A stretch of DNA of 64,000 nucleotides, from positions 62,001 through 126,000 of the forward strand of contig NZ_SNTZ01000003.1 of the NCBI RefSeq assembly GCF_004916895.1. The letters are read 5' to 3'. The stretch comes from Flagellimonas alvinocaridis. GTDB lineage: Bacteria; Bacteroidota; Bacteroidia; Flavobacteriales; Flavobacteriaceae. The notes under the pieces are model-generated. The model was not told the DNA's origin. It was given only the letters and a program-made list of their open reading frames with translations, and searched no databases. Of the stretch, positions 37,751 through 45,099 are shown piece by piece; position 1 is the first letter of the stretch; every line of letters begins with the position of its first letter. Made by a program: the position numbers and the translations under genes.

Positions 37751-38113
37751 TTAAATTATCTGGAAAAGAATAACCAAGGTGCTAAATGCTACACTAAGTA
37801 TTAAAATATTAAAAGTGGTTAAAGGTTTTAATTGGGCGAGTACCGCACCATTGAAAGCCATACAAAAAATGGTGACAAAAAAGAGCAGGACCATTTTAGG
37901 GATCATGGCCATTTCCGATATTAAAAGTACCATGGCGGCAGCTGAACCTAGGCAACTTTGGCCTATGATGGCTATGGTCGCATAGCCCATTTGGCCTTTT
38001 TTGAATTCCAGGAACAGGTGCTTATGGAATTTTTTCAATTTACTGGATTTTTGATCAGTTCCAGAATGAGTCATGGGTATTGTTGATGAATGTTTCATGT
38101 TGATGGTGTTCAT
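37751..38113 (-). CDS. Small hydrophobic protein of unknown function downstream of ric
   Basis: A 120-residue protein not recognised as a named family. It has a basic, polar N-terminus (about 1-42, KKFHKHLFLEFKKGQMG) and three hydrophobic segments (about 44-65, 68-90 and 97-119), so it is an inner-membrane protein with the N-terminus probably inside. An internal ATG at residue 6 or 14 may be the real start. It is 56 bp downstream of the RIC gene on the same strand and is probably cotranscribed, suggesting a link to nitrosative-stress defence or copper and nitrogen-oxide physiology. That link is by position only. Confidence 0.6.
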   Translation of the reverse strand: MNTINMKHSSTIPMTHSGTDQKSSKLKKFHKHLFLEFKKGQMGYATIAIIGQSCLGSAAAMVLLISEMAMIPKMVLLFFVTIFCMAFNGAVLAQLKPLTTFNILILSVAFSTLVILFQII

Positions 38114-38169
38114 GGTTCACTCCCTTGAGTGCATGGTGTCTTTTAATAGGGCTTTTCGCCATTTTCTAA

Positions 38170-38898
38170 TCAATTGGAAAGCAGTTTTTTCTCCATGGCT
38201 TCTGCCTTTGGGAAAAGAATGTTGTTTTCCAAATGGATGTGCCTGTGCAGATCATCCTCAAACTCTTGCAAGAGTGAGAATGTTACCCGATAGGTGTTGC
38301 AGGCATCCGTAGGGGGGGTGTAATCTTGGCTCAGCGCTGCAATTTTACGGAAACGTTCCCCTTCGTTGTCGTGCTCCTGCATCATCATTTGAATAGGATT
38401 GCGTACCGTACCAAAGTGAGGAGCTTCCAAGGTTTCACGATCAGCAATGCCCTCTACCATTTTACGAACCCAAGGGAAGAGCACAAGTTCCTCTTTTTTC
38501 ATATGCATGGCCAGTTCCCCTGCCGATACTTTAAAATGTTCAAATATTTCGAACAATTCCGGGTGGCGTTCCCCGTGTACCCTGCAGAGCTTATCTAAAT
38601 ATTGATTGAGTATGGGAATGTGCTCTTCTACATAGCGATGGTGCTTCTTTTCAATATAATCTACAAGTAAGTCCAAAGGCCAAGAAGCAACATCCGGTTG
38701 ACTTGCTTGGCTTTTGTCTTTGATTGTATCCAACTCTTCTTGCAAAGCCTCTAAGTTTAATCCCTTTTTGGAGGCGACCTCAGATAGGGTTCGGTTTCCT
38801 TTGCAACAAAAATCTATTTTGTGCGCTTTAAAGACCTGGGCAGTCCTGTAGTCATCTGCTACCATTTGCCCAATAGTTTTTTCCATGGTGCTGTTCAT
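38170..38898 (-). CDS. ric: Iron-sulfur cluster repair di-iron protein (RIC/ScdA/YtfE family)
   Basis: A 242-residue protein (possibly from Met5, MEKTIGQMV). The N-terminal ScdA/DUF542 domain (about 1-65) carries the paired cysteines in HKIDFCCKGNRTL. The C-terminal hemerythrin-like domain (about 80-235) supplies His/Glu ligands in KKHHRYVEEHIP, ELAMHMKKEE, MMQEHDNEG and HRHIHLENN, as in YtfE and ScdA di-iron sites. The family repairs iron-sulfur clusters damaged by nitric oxide and oxidants. A perfect 14-bp palindrome lies 18 bp upstream and an Rrf2 regulator gene lies 50 bp upstream on the same strand, so NO-responsive control is likely. Confidence 0.94.
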   Translation of the reverse strand: MNSTMEKTIGQMVADDYRTAQVFKAHKIDFCCKGNRTLSEVASKKGLNLEALQEELDTIKDKSQASQPDVASWPLDLLVDYIEKKHHRYVEEHIPILNQYLDKLCRVHGERHPELFEIFEHFKVSAGELAMHMKKEELVLFPWVRKMVEGIADRETLEAPHFGTVRNPIQMMMQEHDNEGERFRKIAALSQDYTPPTDACNTYRVTFSLLQEFEDDLHRHIHLENNILFPKAEAMEKKLLSN

Positions 38899-38915
38899 AG
38901 TTTCAATTTTAATTC

Positions 38916-38929
38916 GGATAAATTTATCC
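38916..38929 (-). promoter_or_regulatory. Palindromic operator in front of ric (GGAYAA-type box)
   Basis: GGATAAATTTATCC is a perfect 14-bp palindrome 18 bp before the ric start. Related boxes occur upstream of the rrf2 gene at 39383 (GGACAATTTTGTCT on the - strand), the nos operon (GGATAAAAATGTCT, 48260-48273) and the copper operon (GGATAACAAAGTCT, 52299-52312), all with the same 14-bp span. The best candidate binder is one of the two Rrf2 proteins encoded here. Confidence 0.6.
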
Positions 38930-38948
38930 TTTATTAATTCAAATTTTT

Positions 38949-39383
38949 TTATCGTTTCAAATAGGTCAATCCCACTTCCAAACCTGTGGCGAGTTCGTAC
39001 AGACTTGTACTTTGTAGCATGGTCCTTAAATTGGATCTAACATCTACGAACTTGTCGTGTAGGGGACAGGGTTTGTCTGCATTGCACTCCTTTAGACCCA
39101 ATCCGCACCCCACATAGATTTTATCTCCATCAATGGCCTTCACTATCTTGCTTAGTTTTACGGTATCCATGGCTTCACGCTCAATTTCAAATCCACCTGT
39201 TGGACCTTTTACGGAATCTATAATGTTGTTCTTGGTGAGCTGTTGAAGGATTTTGGCGGTAAATGCCATGGGAGAATCAATTTCCTCAGCAATTTCATTG
39301 ACGCTTACACGTCTGCCATCCAAAGATTGCATAGCAATGTACACCGCCGCCCGAATACCATACTCACATGCTTTTGAGAACAT
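38949..39383 (-). CDS. Rrf2-family iron-sulfur transcriptional regulator (NsrR/IscR-like)
   Basis: A 144-residue winged-helix regulator. The N-terminal HTH includes VNEIAEEIDSPMAFTAKIL (about 28-46) and is followed by the wing SVKGPTGGFEI. Three cysteines at 93, 100 and 106 (CGLGLKECNADKPC) have the C-x6-C-x5-C spacing expected for an iron-sulfur sensor such as NsrR, which senses nitric oxide. It precedes ric by 50 bp and has a strong promoter carrying a GGAYAA-type box, so autoregulation is likely. A paralogue with the same cysteine spacing is at 48301-48732. Confidence 0.92.
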   Translation of the reverse strand: MFSKACEYGIRAAVYIAMQSLDGRRVSVNEIAEEIDSPMAFTAKILQQLTKNNIIDSVKGPTGGFEIEREAMDTVKLSKIVKAIDGDKIYVGCGLGLKECNADKPCPLHDKFVDVRSNLRTMLQSTSLYELATGLEVGLTYLKR

Positions 39384-39404
39384 CTATTATTGTTTCTTAG
39401 ATTA

Positions 39405-39443
39405 CAAAGATAACGCTTAATTTAATTGAGACAAAATTGTCCT
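39405..39443 (-). promoter_or_regulatory. Promoter and operator of the rrf2-ric transcript
   Basis: On the - strand TATCTTTG (39412 to 39405) and TTTG (39435 to 39432) are separated by exactly 19 bp, a textbook Bacteroidota promoter. The box GGACAATTTTGTCT (39442 to 39429) covers the -33 element, so a bound regulator would compete with RNA polymerase. A further half-site, AGGACAA, is at 39472-39478. Confidence 0.75.
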
Positions 39444-39527
39444 TTATTATTTTTTCCATCAGTAAAACGTTAGGACAAATTAAAAACCATTACAAATATT
39501 AAATTCCTAGATTGTTTAAAAAAAGAA

Positions 39528-40727
39528 TCATGGTTTGTTTCTATTATGAAATACCATTACCATCAATCCTAAAAAAATAAATAAGGAACAAAGAACCAAG
39601 GCTAGGGCATATCCAGTAAAAACGTTCCATTGCAGCCAAGCCGAAAACCCTTTGAAGAAAATCAGGACTTCCGTAAGCAAGAATCCTACCATATAGAGTG
39701 CGTGGGATGATTTTGATACTCGTACCAAGCCAAAATAGTCCATAAAGAAGAACAGCCCAAAACTGATGACCCCCAAAAAGGTCAAGTGCAAATAGCCAAT
39801 GGTAAAGTCGAGATACTTTGCCGCCAATAGGGCAAAGTAGGGAACAACGGTAATTAGTTGCAATACTACCTTGACACATGTAAGCACCACAACGGTATAG
39901 AGTAGTTGCCGTTGAAGGTTTGTTAAAGACAATTTTTCAATCCCGTTTTTGGTGTGTGCCCAATACAGCAGAAAAGCAACAATCTGGGTAATTGCCCCAA
40001 TTCCCCCAAGGACATACAGCCATGGTGATGGCTCTGTCCATAGGGTGGAAAGGAAAAAAGTAAGGATTATTCCGAGGTTGATCATCTTAAAAAAGCGACT
40101 AAACCCCTTTTTGGGGATGATACGCCCCCGTTGCTCCAAAACAAACAGGAACAATCCTAGCAAGGCCAGTAACATCCAACCATTGTACTGAAAGTGCAAG
40201 TAAAAATAGATGGACAAGCGGTACCAAATGGATTGGGCACCCAAAGTGCTCATGACAGCCCCCAAGACCCACGGCCCCAAGCTTGATATAACCATATAGA
40301 TCAGCGCTGCTTTTATGCATTTTAAACCATTACTTTCTTTATGTTTTGATATAACGTTCTTCCAGAAATAATAAGTATAGGTATAGGATGCTATAAGGAA
40401 TAGGGTGGAAAAAATAATGGAAAAGAGAGCATAACCTTGAAAGGGAAACGTAAGGAGCATCCCGATCAAAGTGGCTTGGGTGCCCCAAAAAATTCGTTGA
40501 TAGGTGGTGTTGGATACATCCTTGACAAAACAAAAATGGAGCAAAGTGGTCAAGGCCACATATACCCAGCCCAAAAGAGCAATGTGCGAATGTGCATGAA
40601 CCACATATTTGTAGTTGAAATCAAAGGAGAAAATAGGGAAGGAGCGAAGCAGTAAGCCCAATACCGCTGCAATACTGAAGTACAATACAGCAATTCCAAG
40701 ATGTTGACGGTATAGGTTTTCTTTCAT
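39528..40727 (-). CDS. Heme-copper-oxidase-subunit-I-like membrane protein
   Basis: A 399-residue protein with about 12 hydrophobic segments, the topology of heme-copper oxidase/NO-reductase subunit I. An early histidine-rich helix (YVVHAHSHIALLGWVYVALT, about 41-60) resembles the low-spin heme helix of CcoN/NorB proteins. Later His-bearing helices are YFYLHFQYNGW and GYLHLTFLG. A complete set of three CuB histidines plus the high-spin heme ligand is not obvious, so it may carry heme only, or not be an oxidase at all. It closes the nos gene series 31 bp after nosY, and close relatives often lie near ric-type genes. A role in quinol or NO chemistry is inferred. Confidence 0.6.
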   Translation of the reverse strand: MKENLYRQHLGIAVLYFSIAAVLGLLLRSFPIFSFDFNYKYVVHAHSHIALLGWVYVALTTLLHFCFVKDVSNTTYQRIFWGTQATLIGMLLTFPFQGYALFSIIFSTLFLIASYTYTYYFWKNVISKHKESNGLKCIKAALIYMVISSLGPWVLGAVMSTLGAQSIWYRLSIYFYLHFQYNGWMLLALLGLFLFVLEQRGRIIPKKGFSRFFKMINLGIILTFFLSTLWTEPSPWLYVLGGIGAITQIVAFLLYWAHTKNGIEKLSLTNLQRQLLYTVVVLTCVKVVLQLITVVPYFALLAAKYLDFTIGYLHLTFLGVISFGLFFFMDYFGLVRVSKSSHALYMVGFLLTEVLIFFKGFSAWLQWNVFTGYALALVLCSLFIFLGLMVMVFHNRNKP

Positions 40728-40758
40728 TTGATTTTATGGAAACTTCGCCACATCCGTG

Positions 40759-41541
40759 TTAAAAGTCCTTCCGTTTTGCTTTATGGCCCAGTCCAAGTAT
40801 GGGCAATACTGTCCAAAGTAACAGAATGGCCATGGATACCAAGAAGCCCAGGTCAGTACCGAAGAACTTCTTGAAAATGGCGCCGGTGTAGCCCAATAGG
40901 GCAGAGATGTCCAATTTGAGCAGGATCAAGATACGGGAAAGATCAATTGGATTGAGGGCTGTAGCCACCAAAGAAAAAGTATCCAGAGGGTATTCCTCAA
41001 AAACGATGAGCGACATCAGGAACAGCCCGTCATAGACCACGGCCAAGAAAAGCCATAAGAGAACGGCATAGCCGAAACCCTTTATCTTGTTTTCGTTGGA
41101 TATGGCAATGACAAAAGATAATCCAACGAAAATGAACGTCAAGAAAGCCCCGGTGACCAATAGCAGTGAAAAATCAAAAATGGCATTGCTTCGTAAAAGC
41201 CCATACAGAACAAATGGAATGCCCAGACCCAACACCAGACTCATGGTCAATGAGCCTGCTACCCCAAAGTACTGTCCCATAAAAATGGACCTTCGGTTGA
41301 TGGGCTGAGCCAGTAAAAGTTCGGTGAATTCGCGGGAATTGTAATAGTACATCACCCCAAATATGGTGCCTATCAAAGGGATCAAGACAATAATCACATT
41401 CATCAAGGTGATTACGGCCTTGGAAACGTCGTTGTTCAAAAAAAGCAAAACAAACCCAAGGGCCAAGTAAAACAAAAAGTAAACGTAGCTCCAACGGCTT
41501 CTAATAAGGTCGTAAAAACTGTATTTCAGTATTTTAAGCAT
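40759..41541 (-). CDS. nosY: NosY-like ABC transporter permease
   Basis: A 260-residue integral membrane protein with six hydrophobic segments and the ABC-2/NosY-type motif GVMYYYNSREFTELLLAQPINR (split near 65-85). It overlaps the preceding ATPase gene by 8 bp, so the two are translationally coupled. NosFY together with periplasmic NosD are required for building the copper-sulfide CuZ centre of nitrous oxide reductase; the complex is thought to deliver a sulfur species. The assignment rests on family features plus the nosD-nosF-nosY order. Confidence 0.92.
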   Translation of the reverse strand: MLKILKYSFYDLIRSRWSYVYFLFYLALGFVLLFLNNDVSKAVITLMNVIIVLIPLIGTIFGVMYYYNSREFTELLLAQPINRRSIFMGQYFGVAGSLTMSLVLGLGIPFVLYGLLRSNAIFDFSLLLVTGAFLTFIFVGLSFVIAISNENKIKGFGYAVLLWLFLAVVYDGLFLMSLIVFEEYPLDTFSLVATALNPIDLSRILILLKLDISALLGYTGAIFKKFFGTDLGFLVSMAILLLWTVLPILGLGHKAKRKDF

Positions 41542-42247
41542 GACTTCCTATGTTTGTTATGGTCGCAATGGCGTGTTCAAAATTGGTTTGTTCCGTTTGC
41601 TTCAAAAGCTTTTCAATGTTTCCTTTGAAATAGATTTCACCTTCCAGAAGATATACAATCTCATCGGCCACCTCTTCCACAAACTGCATAATGTGTGAGG
41701 TGATTAAAATAGTCTTTCCTTGGGTCTTTTCTTTTTGAATCAGTTCCTTGAGCCGAATCAATGCCTTTGGATCTAGGCCAGTGGTAGGTTCATCAAGAAT
41801 GATCAATGGACTATCAAACATAAAGGTCAAAACAATGTTCACTTTTTGTTTGGTGCCCCCGGATAAGGTGGACAGTTTTTTGTTTAGAAAGGGTTCCAAC
41901 CCAAACAGTGTAATAAGTTCAGTTTCGTCAGCGACACTGTTCCGAAGGTCCTTGATCATATGGATCAATTCTTTGACCTTGATGTTGGGTGGAAAGTTTG
42001 CAATCTGGGGAAGATAATTGATTTGCTTGCGATACTTCCAATCCTTTTTAATGGGTTTCTCCAAAACCATGATCTGTCCTTTATTTGGAATTACCATGCC
42101 CAAAATGCTTTTGATCAGTGTGGTCTTTCCTGAACCATTGGGACCTAGGATGGCATAAATATGGCCTTCGTCAATGGTGAGGTCCACTCCTTTTAACACT
42201 TGGTTCTTTCCAAATTTCTTGTGGAGGTCTTCTATTTCTATGGTCAT
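41534..42247 (-). CDS. nosF: NosF-like ABC transporter ATPase
   Basis: A 237-residue ATPase with Walker A GPNGSGKTT (35-43), signature LSGGTKQKVNI (near 128) and Walker B LIILDEPTTGLD (near 152). It is 4 bp overlapped with nosD (ATGA) and 8 bp with nosY, a tight gene trio. It powers the NosY permease in maturation of the CuZ centre of NosZ. A regulatory extension is absent, and the length is normal for NosF. Confidence 0.94.
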   Translation of the reverse strand: MTIEIEDLHKKFGKNQVLKGVDLTIDEGHIYAILGPNGSGKTTLIKSILGMVIPNKGQIMVLEKPIKKDWKYRKQINYLPQIANFPPNIKVKELIHMIKDLRNSVADETELITLFGLEPFLNKKLSTLSGGTKQKVNIVLTFMFDSPLIILDEPTTGLDPKALIRLKELIQKEKTQGKTILITSHIMQFVEEVADEIVYLLEGEIYFKGNIEKLLKQTEQTNFEHAIATITNIGSHA

Positions 42248-43494
42248 GGTCGTATTTTCATTAAAGGTCGAATGTCTTTTAACTCATCCGGGGTGAATAC
42301 TGGGGAAACCCGTTCGGAAAAATCTATGATATCCATAAACAAGCTTCGAAGTAGCACAATGGTCTCAGGGGTACGGTTCACTATGTAGGAAAACAATTTT
42401 ACGGGCCTATAAGGTACATCACCAACACCATCCTTGTCCAAATCATAGCCGGTATAACTGCTCCAAAAATTACCTTCAAAGACATTGTCGTTGAGTTTAC
42501 TGTTGTATGAAATGTCAAAAGAATTGTACAGGAAATTGTTGCCTGTAAAACTGTTGGTATAGCAAGCTCCGATTACTCGAATGGCCCAACCATTGTTGAT
42601 GAAATCGTTATTGTGGTATTGAATGCGATTGGACCCCTCGATATTGATGCCGATGGTATTTTCTTCGAAGGTGTTTCCGCTGATTTCCGCATCATTGATT
42701 TCTTTCAAAAGCATGCCATAGGCCGCTGTTCCCCAATTCTTTTGAAAGGTGTTGTCTTTCATGGTGATGAATTTGGAAAACATGACCGCTACTCCAGCTC
42801 CATTATTTTCAAAGGTATTGTTCGAATACACATCATTGTTCGAGAACATAAAATGAAGCCCATACCGAAGATTGTCCACACTAGTATTATCGGTAATGGT
42901 TATGCGGTCTGAAAACTCCAAATAAATGCCATCCCTGGTACCTTGCACGTGGTTTTTGCTAACTTCTACATCCGTAGAATACCAAAGTTGGATGCCATTG
43001 CCGGAATTGTATTCGTCCACGGCCTGGCCAATAATCCTGTTGTGGTACACCTTGCCATGGGAAGATTTTTCCAGATAAATGCCAAAAAACAACTGTTCCA
43101 GCACCATATTCTGAATGAGGAAGTTTTTGCTCTGAACCACCCGTATGGCCGCATTGTCCTTGGTATAGCTTACCCCAACGTTAATAACAAAAAGGCCATC
43201 CAAGGTAACATTGTCCGAAGTGATCTTAAAAATCTCACCCTTTTTCTCTCCATCCACAATAGGATAGCCAATGCCTTTTATGACCAATGGTTTATCCACC
43301 AAAATCTCAAATTCTTTGTAGGTGCCTTTTTCAATGCGTATGGTGTCATGATCAGTAGCACGCGCAATGGTTTCCTTAATGGAATTGTTCTCGCAGGTAG
43401 CACAAACGGTCCAGGTGTTTGCCATACCTATTTGAAAACCCATCAATAGAATACAACCCAAAATGAATTTTATATGTTCTTTCTTGATTTTCAT
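42244..43494 (-). CDS. nosD: NosD-like periplasmic copper-site maturation protein
   Basis: A 416-residue exported protein (signal peptide about 1-26, ending near IGMANT). The body is a right-handed beta-helix of CASH repeats, seen as repeated N-N-x-F/I and D-x-x-I-x-x-N segments (for example YLEFSDRITITDNTSVDNLRYGLHF divided over two turns). A CxxC pair in TVCATCENN near residue 33 could bind metal. NosD interacts with NosZ and the NosFY transporter in CuZ assembly. The length agrees with known NosD proteins. Confidence 0.94.
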   Translation of the reverse strand: MKIKKEHIKFILGCILLMGFQIGMANTWTVCATCENNSIKETIARATDHDTIRIEKGTYKEFEILVDKPLVIKGIGYPIVDGEKKGEIFKITSDNVTLDGLFVINVGVSYTKDNAAIRVVQSKNFLIQNMVLEQLFFGIYLEKSSHGKVYHNRIIGQAVDEYNSGNGIQLWYSTDVEVSKNHVQGTRDGIYLEFSDRITITDNTSVDNLRYGLHFMFSNNDVYSNNTFENNGAGVAVMFSKFITMKDNTFQKNWGTAAYGMLLKEINDAEISGNTFEENTIGINIEGSNRIQYHNNDFINNGWAIRVIGACYTNSFTGNNFLYNSFDISYNSKLNDNVFEGNFWSSYTGYDLDKDGVGDVPYRPVKLFSYIVNRTPETIVLLRSLFMDIIDFSERVSPVFTPDELKDIRPLMKIRP

Positions 43495-43602
43495 AGTATA
43501 CCTCCGCTTTATGAACTAAAACCTACCAAAACAGGCAAGATTATAATGATGGTATTTCTGCCAATACATACCTAAACATGATGGATTTGGAAACCACCGT
43601 TT

Positions 43603-43902
43603 TTATCGGATAATCAAGAGTTTAGCATCCTCATTGGCCAACACCCAATGTTCCACATTCTTTGAAAAGCTAAAATGCTGTTGGGAGGTTAAATTAATGA
43701 TCTGGTTTTCGATATAAAAATCGATGCAACCTTCCAGCACAAACAAATGCACATCCTTTGGGGACGAATGTTTAGGAAAAAGTGCACCTTTGGCCAGACT
43801 AACACTCAAGATTTCCATTGACGGGTTTTTAACCAGTTGCTCTACCTGTAGGTCATGAAAAGGTTGTTGCGCAATGGTGTTATCAATTCCGATCATATAC
43901 AT
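43603..43902 (-). CDS. Small cupin-fold protein in the nos operon
   Basis: A 99-residue protein that reads as one small beta-barrel: LAKGALFPKHSSPKDVHLFV and LEGCIDFYIEN for the first cupin motif, then FSKNVEHWVLANEDAKLLII for the second. The usual first motif G-X5-HXH-X3-E is only partly kept (KHSSPKDVHLFVLEG), so a metal site is uncertain. There is no signal peptide. It lies between nosD (109-bp gap) and nosL (18-bp gap). Related small cupins occur in clade II nos gene clusters; its task is unknown. Confidence 0.65.
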   Translation of the reverse strand: MYMIGIDNTIAQQPFHDLQVEQLVKNPSMEILSVSLAKGALFPKHSSPKDVHLFVLEGCIDFYIENQIINLTSQQHFSFSKNVEHWVLANEDAKLLIIR

Positions 43903-43920
43903 AATTGTTGTTTTTAGGAG

Positions 43921-44352
43921 TTATTGGTATTCTTGTTTCAATTGATTCCAGGTGAAAAGTTCCCCACCGTTGTCATCCAACGCAAATTGGGCCGCCTGTT
44001 CTTCCGAAAATGCACTTAAAAAGGCACCCATAGGGCTTGGAATGTTCTCGCTGATTAAATAAGTGGCCCCTGTAGCATCTACCAATTCGCCCGGTTGGTC
44101 AAAATCATTGACCAAAAACAGGGCTATGGTAGATTCATCCTCATCTTTTAAGTGGTTCATCATGCATTCAACCGCATCAAAGTTAAAGACCTTTCCTTTT
44201 TTGGTGACCAATTGTGCGGCATGTTGCTTGTCCACAATGGTCATGCTGCAAAAATGACAACCTACATGGCCATAATCAATAGGTTTAGGACCTACGGTGC
44301 ATCCAAGGATACAGCCAAGCATGGCAAAACAGAAGATAAAAGATGGTTTCAT
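43921..44352 (-). CDS. nosL: NosL-like copper chaperone lipoprotein
   Basis: A 143-residue lipoprotein with lipobox LGCILGC near Cys14-Cys18. It has the NosL signature VGCHFCSMTIVDKQHAAQLV (about 30-49), where the CxxCxM group binds Cu(I), and later NFDAVECMMNHL and TGATYLISENIPSPMGAF. NosL delivers copper to apo-NosZ. It overlaps none of its neighbours but is only 11 bp from the next gene upstream. Confidence 0.94.
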   Translation of the reverse strand: MKPSFIFCFAMLGCILGCTVGPKPIDYGHVGCHFCSMTIVDKQHAAQLVTKKGKVFNFDAVECMMNHLKDEDESTIALFLVNDFDQPGELVDATGATYLISENIPSPMGAFLSAFSEEQAAQFALDDNGGELFTWNQLKQEYQ

Positions 44353-44363
44353 AAGAAGTATTT

Positions 44364-44975
44364 TTATTGTTTTTTAGTATTCTTCCACCCTAGGTAGCTG
44401 GCCGCCAAAGTAAGCATCATACCCACGAACATGAGCCAAGCACCTATGGATGGCATGGAGGTCACATCAAAATTGAGCATCTTCACATGTCCCAATAAGG
44501 GTGGTTTATAGGTCATTGGAGTTCCATCGGGGTTGGTCAGTTTCATAATGGCATTGGGATCTAGGTTGGTTCCATAGTCTATCATCCATGCATTAAAGTC
44601 GTACATGCCCAGCAGCCCTAGAATGGACATGAGTATGAACCATCCCAAAAACCATTTATAGCCTACTTTGTTGAAATATCCCAAAATACCGATCAATACC
44701 CCTAAAGCCACCATAATTCCAATGATGGTGGGAAATGTTCCAAATTCCCACATATCTTCTACTTTGGGCAAGGTCTGCATTCCTATGTAGTGGTTGAGGC
44801 CATCAATGTTCTGAATGTCAAATTCATTCATTCCCTGCAAGCCGTTGATATGGATATTCAACCCTAGGGGGTCCGGGTACTGGGGCGCTCCCAACATAAT
44901 GTTCCAAAGAGGAAAGATGTACAATCCCAATAGAAAGAGAGGGCCAACGATCATTAGTATACTAGCCTTTTTCAT
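44364..44975 (-). CDS. Conserved membrane protein of clade II nos clusters
   Basis: A 203-residue membrane protein with four hydrophobic segments (about 5-27, 84-103, 109-127 and 179-196). A long periplasmic loop after helix 1 contains GAPQYPDPLGLNIHINGLQG and LNHYIGMQTLPKVEDM; a second loop has LLGHVKMLNFDVTS. The His, Met and Asp residues in these loops might bind copper. Genes of this type lie between nosZ and nosL in many Bacteroidota clade II clusters, so a role in NosZ electron supply or maturation is likely but not established. Confidence 0.7.
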   Translation of the reverse strand: MKKASILMIVGPLFLLGLYIFPLWNIMLGAPQYPDPLGLNIHINGLQGMNEFDIQNIDGLNHYIGMQTLPKVEDMWEFGTFPTIIGIMVALGVLIGILGYFNKVGYKWFLGWFILMSILGLLGMYDFNAWMIDYGTNLDPNAIMKLTNPDGTPMTYKPPLLGHVKMLNFDVTSMPSIGAWLMFVGMMLTLAASYLGWKNTKKQ

Positions 44976-45099
44976 TTTTTTGATTTAAGGGTTACAAATT
45001 GAGAGTGTTTTTTCTGAAGGGTTGATGAACTTCAATTTGTAAGAAAAGCGGGCAGGTCATGGACACAGCCCGCTTTGTTCAATGGTAGGTCAATTGGGA

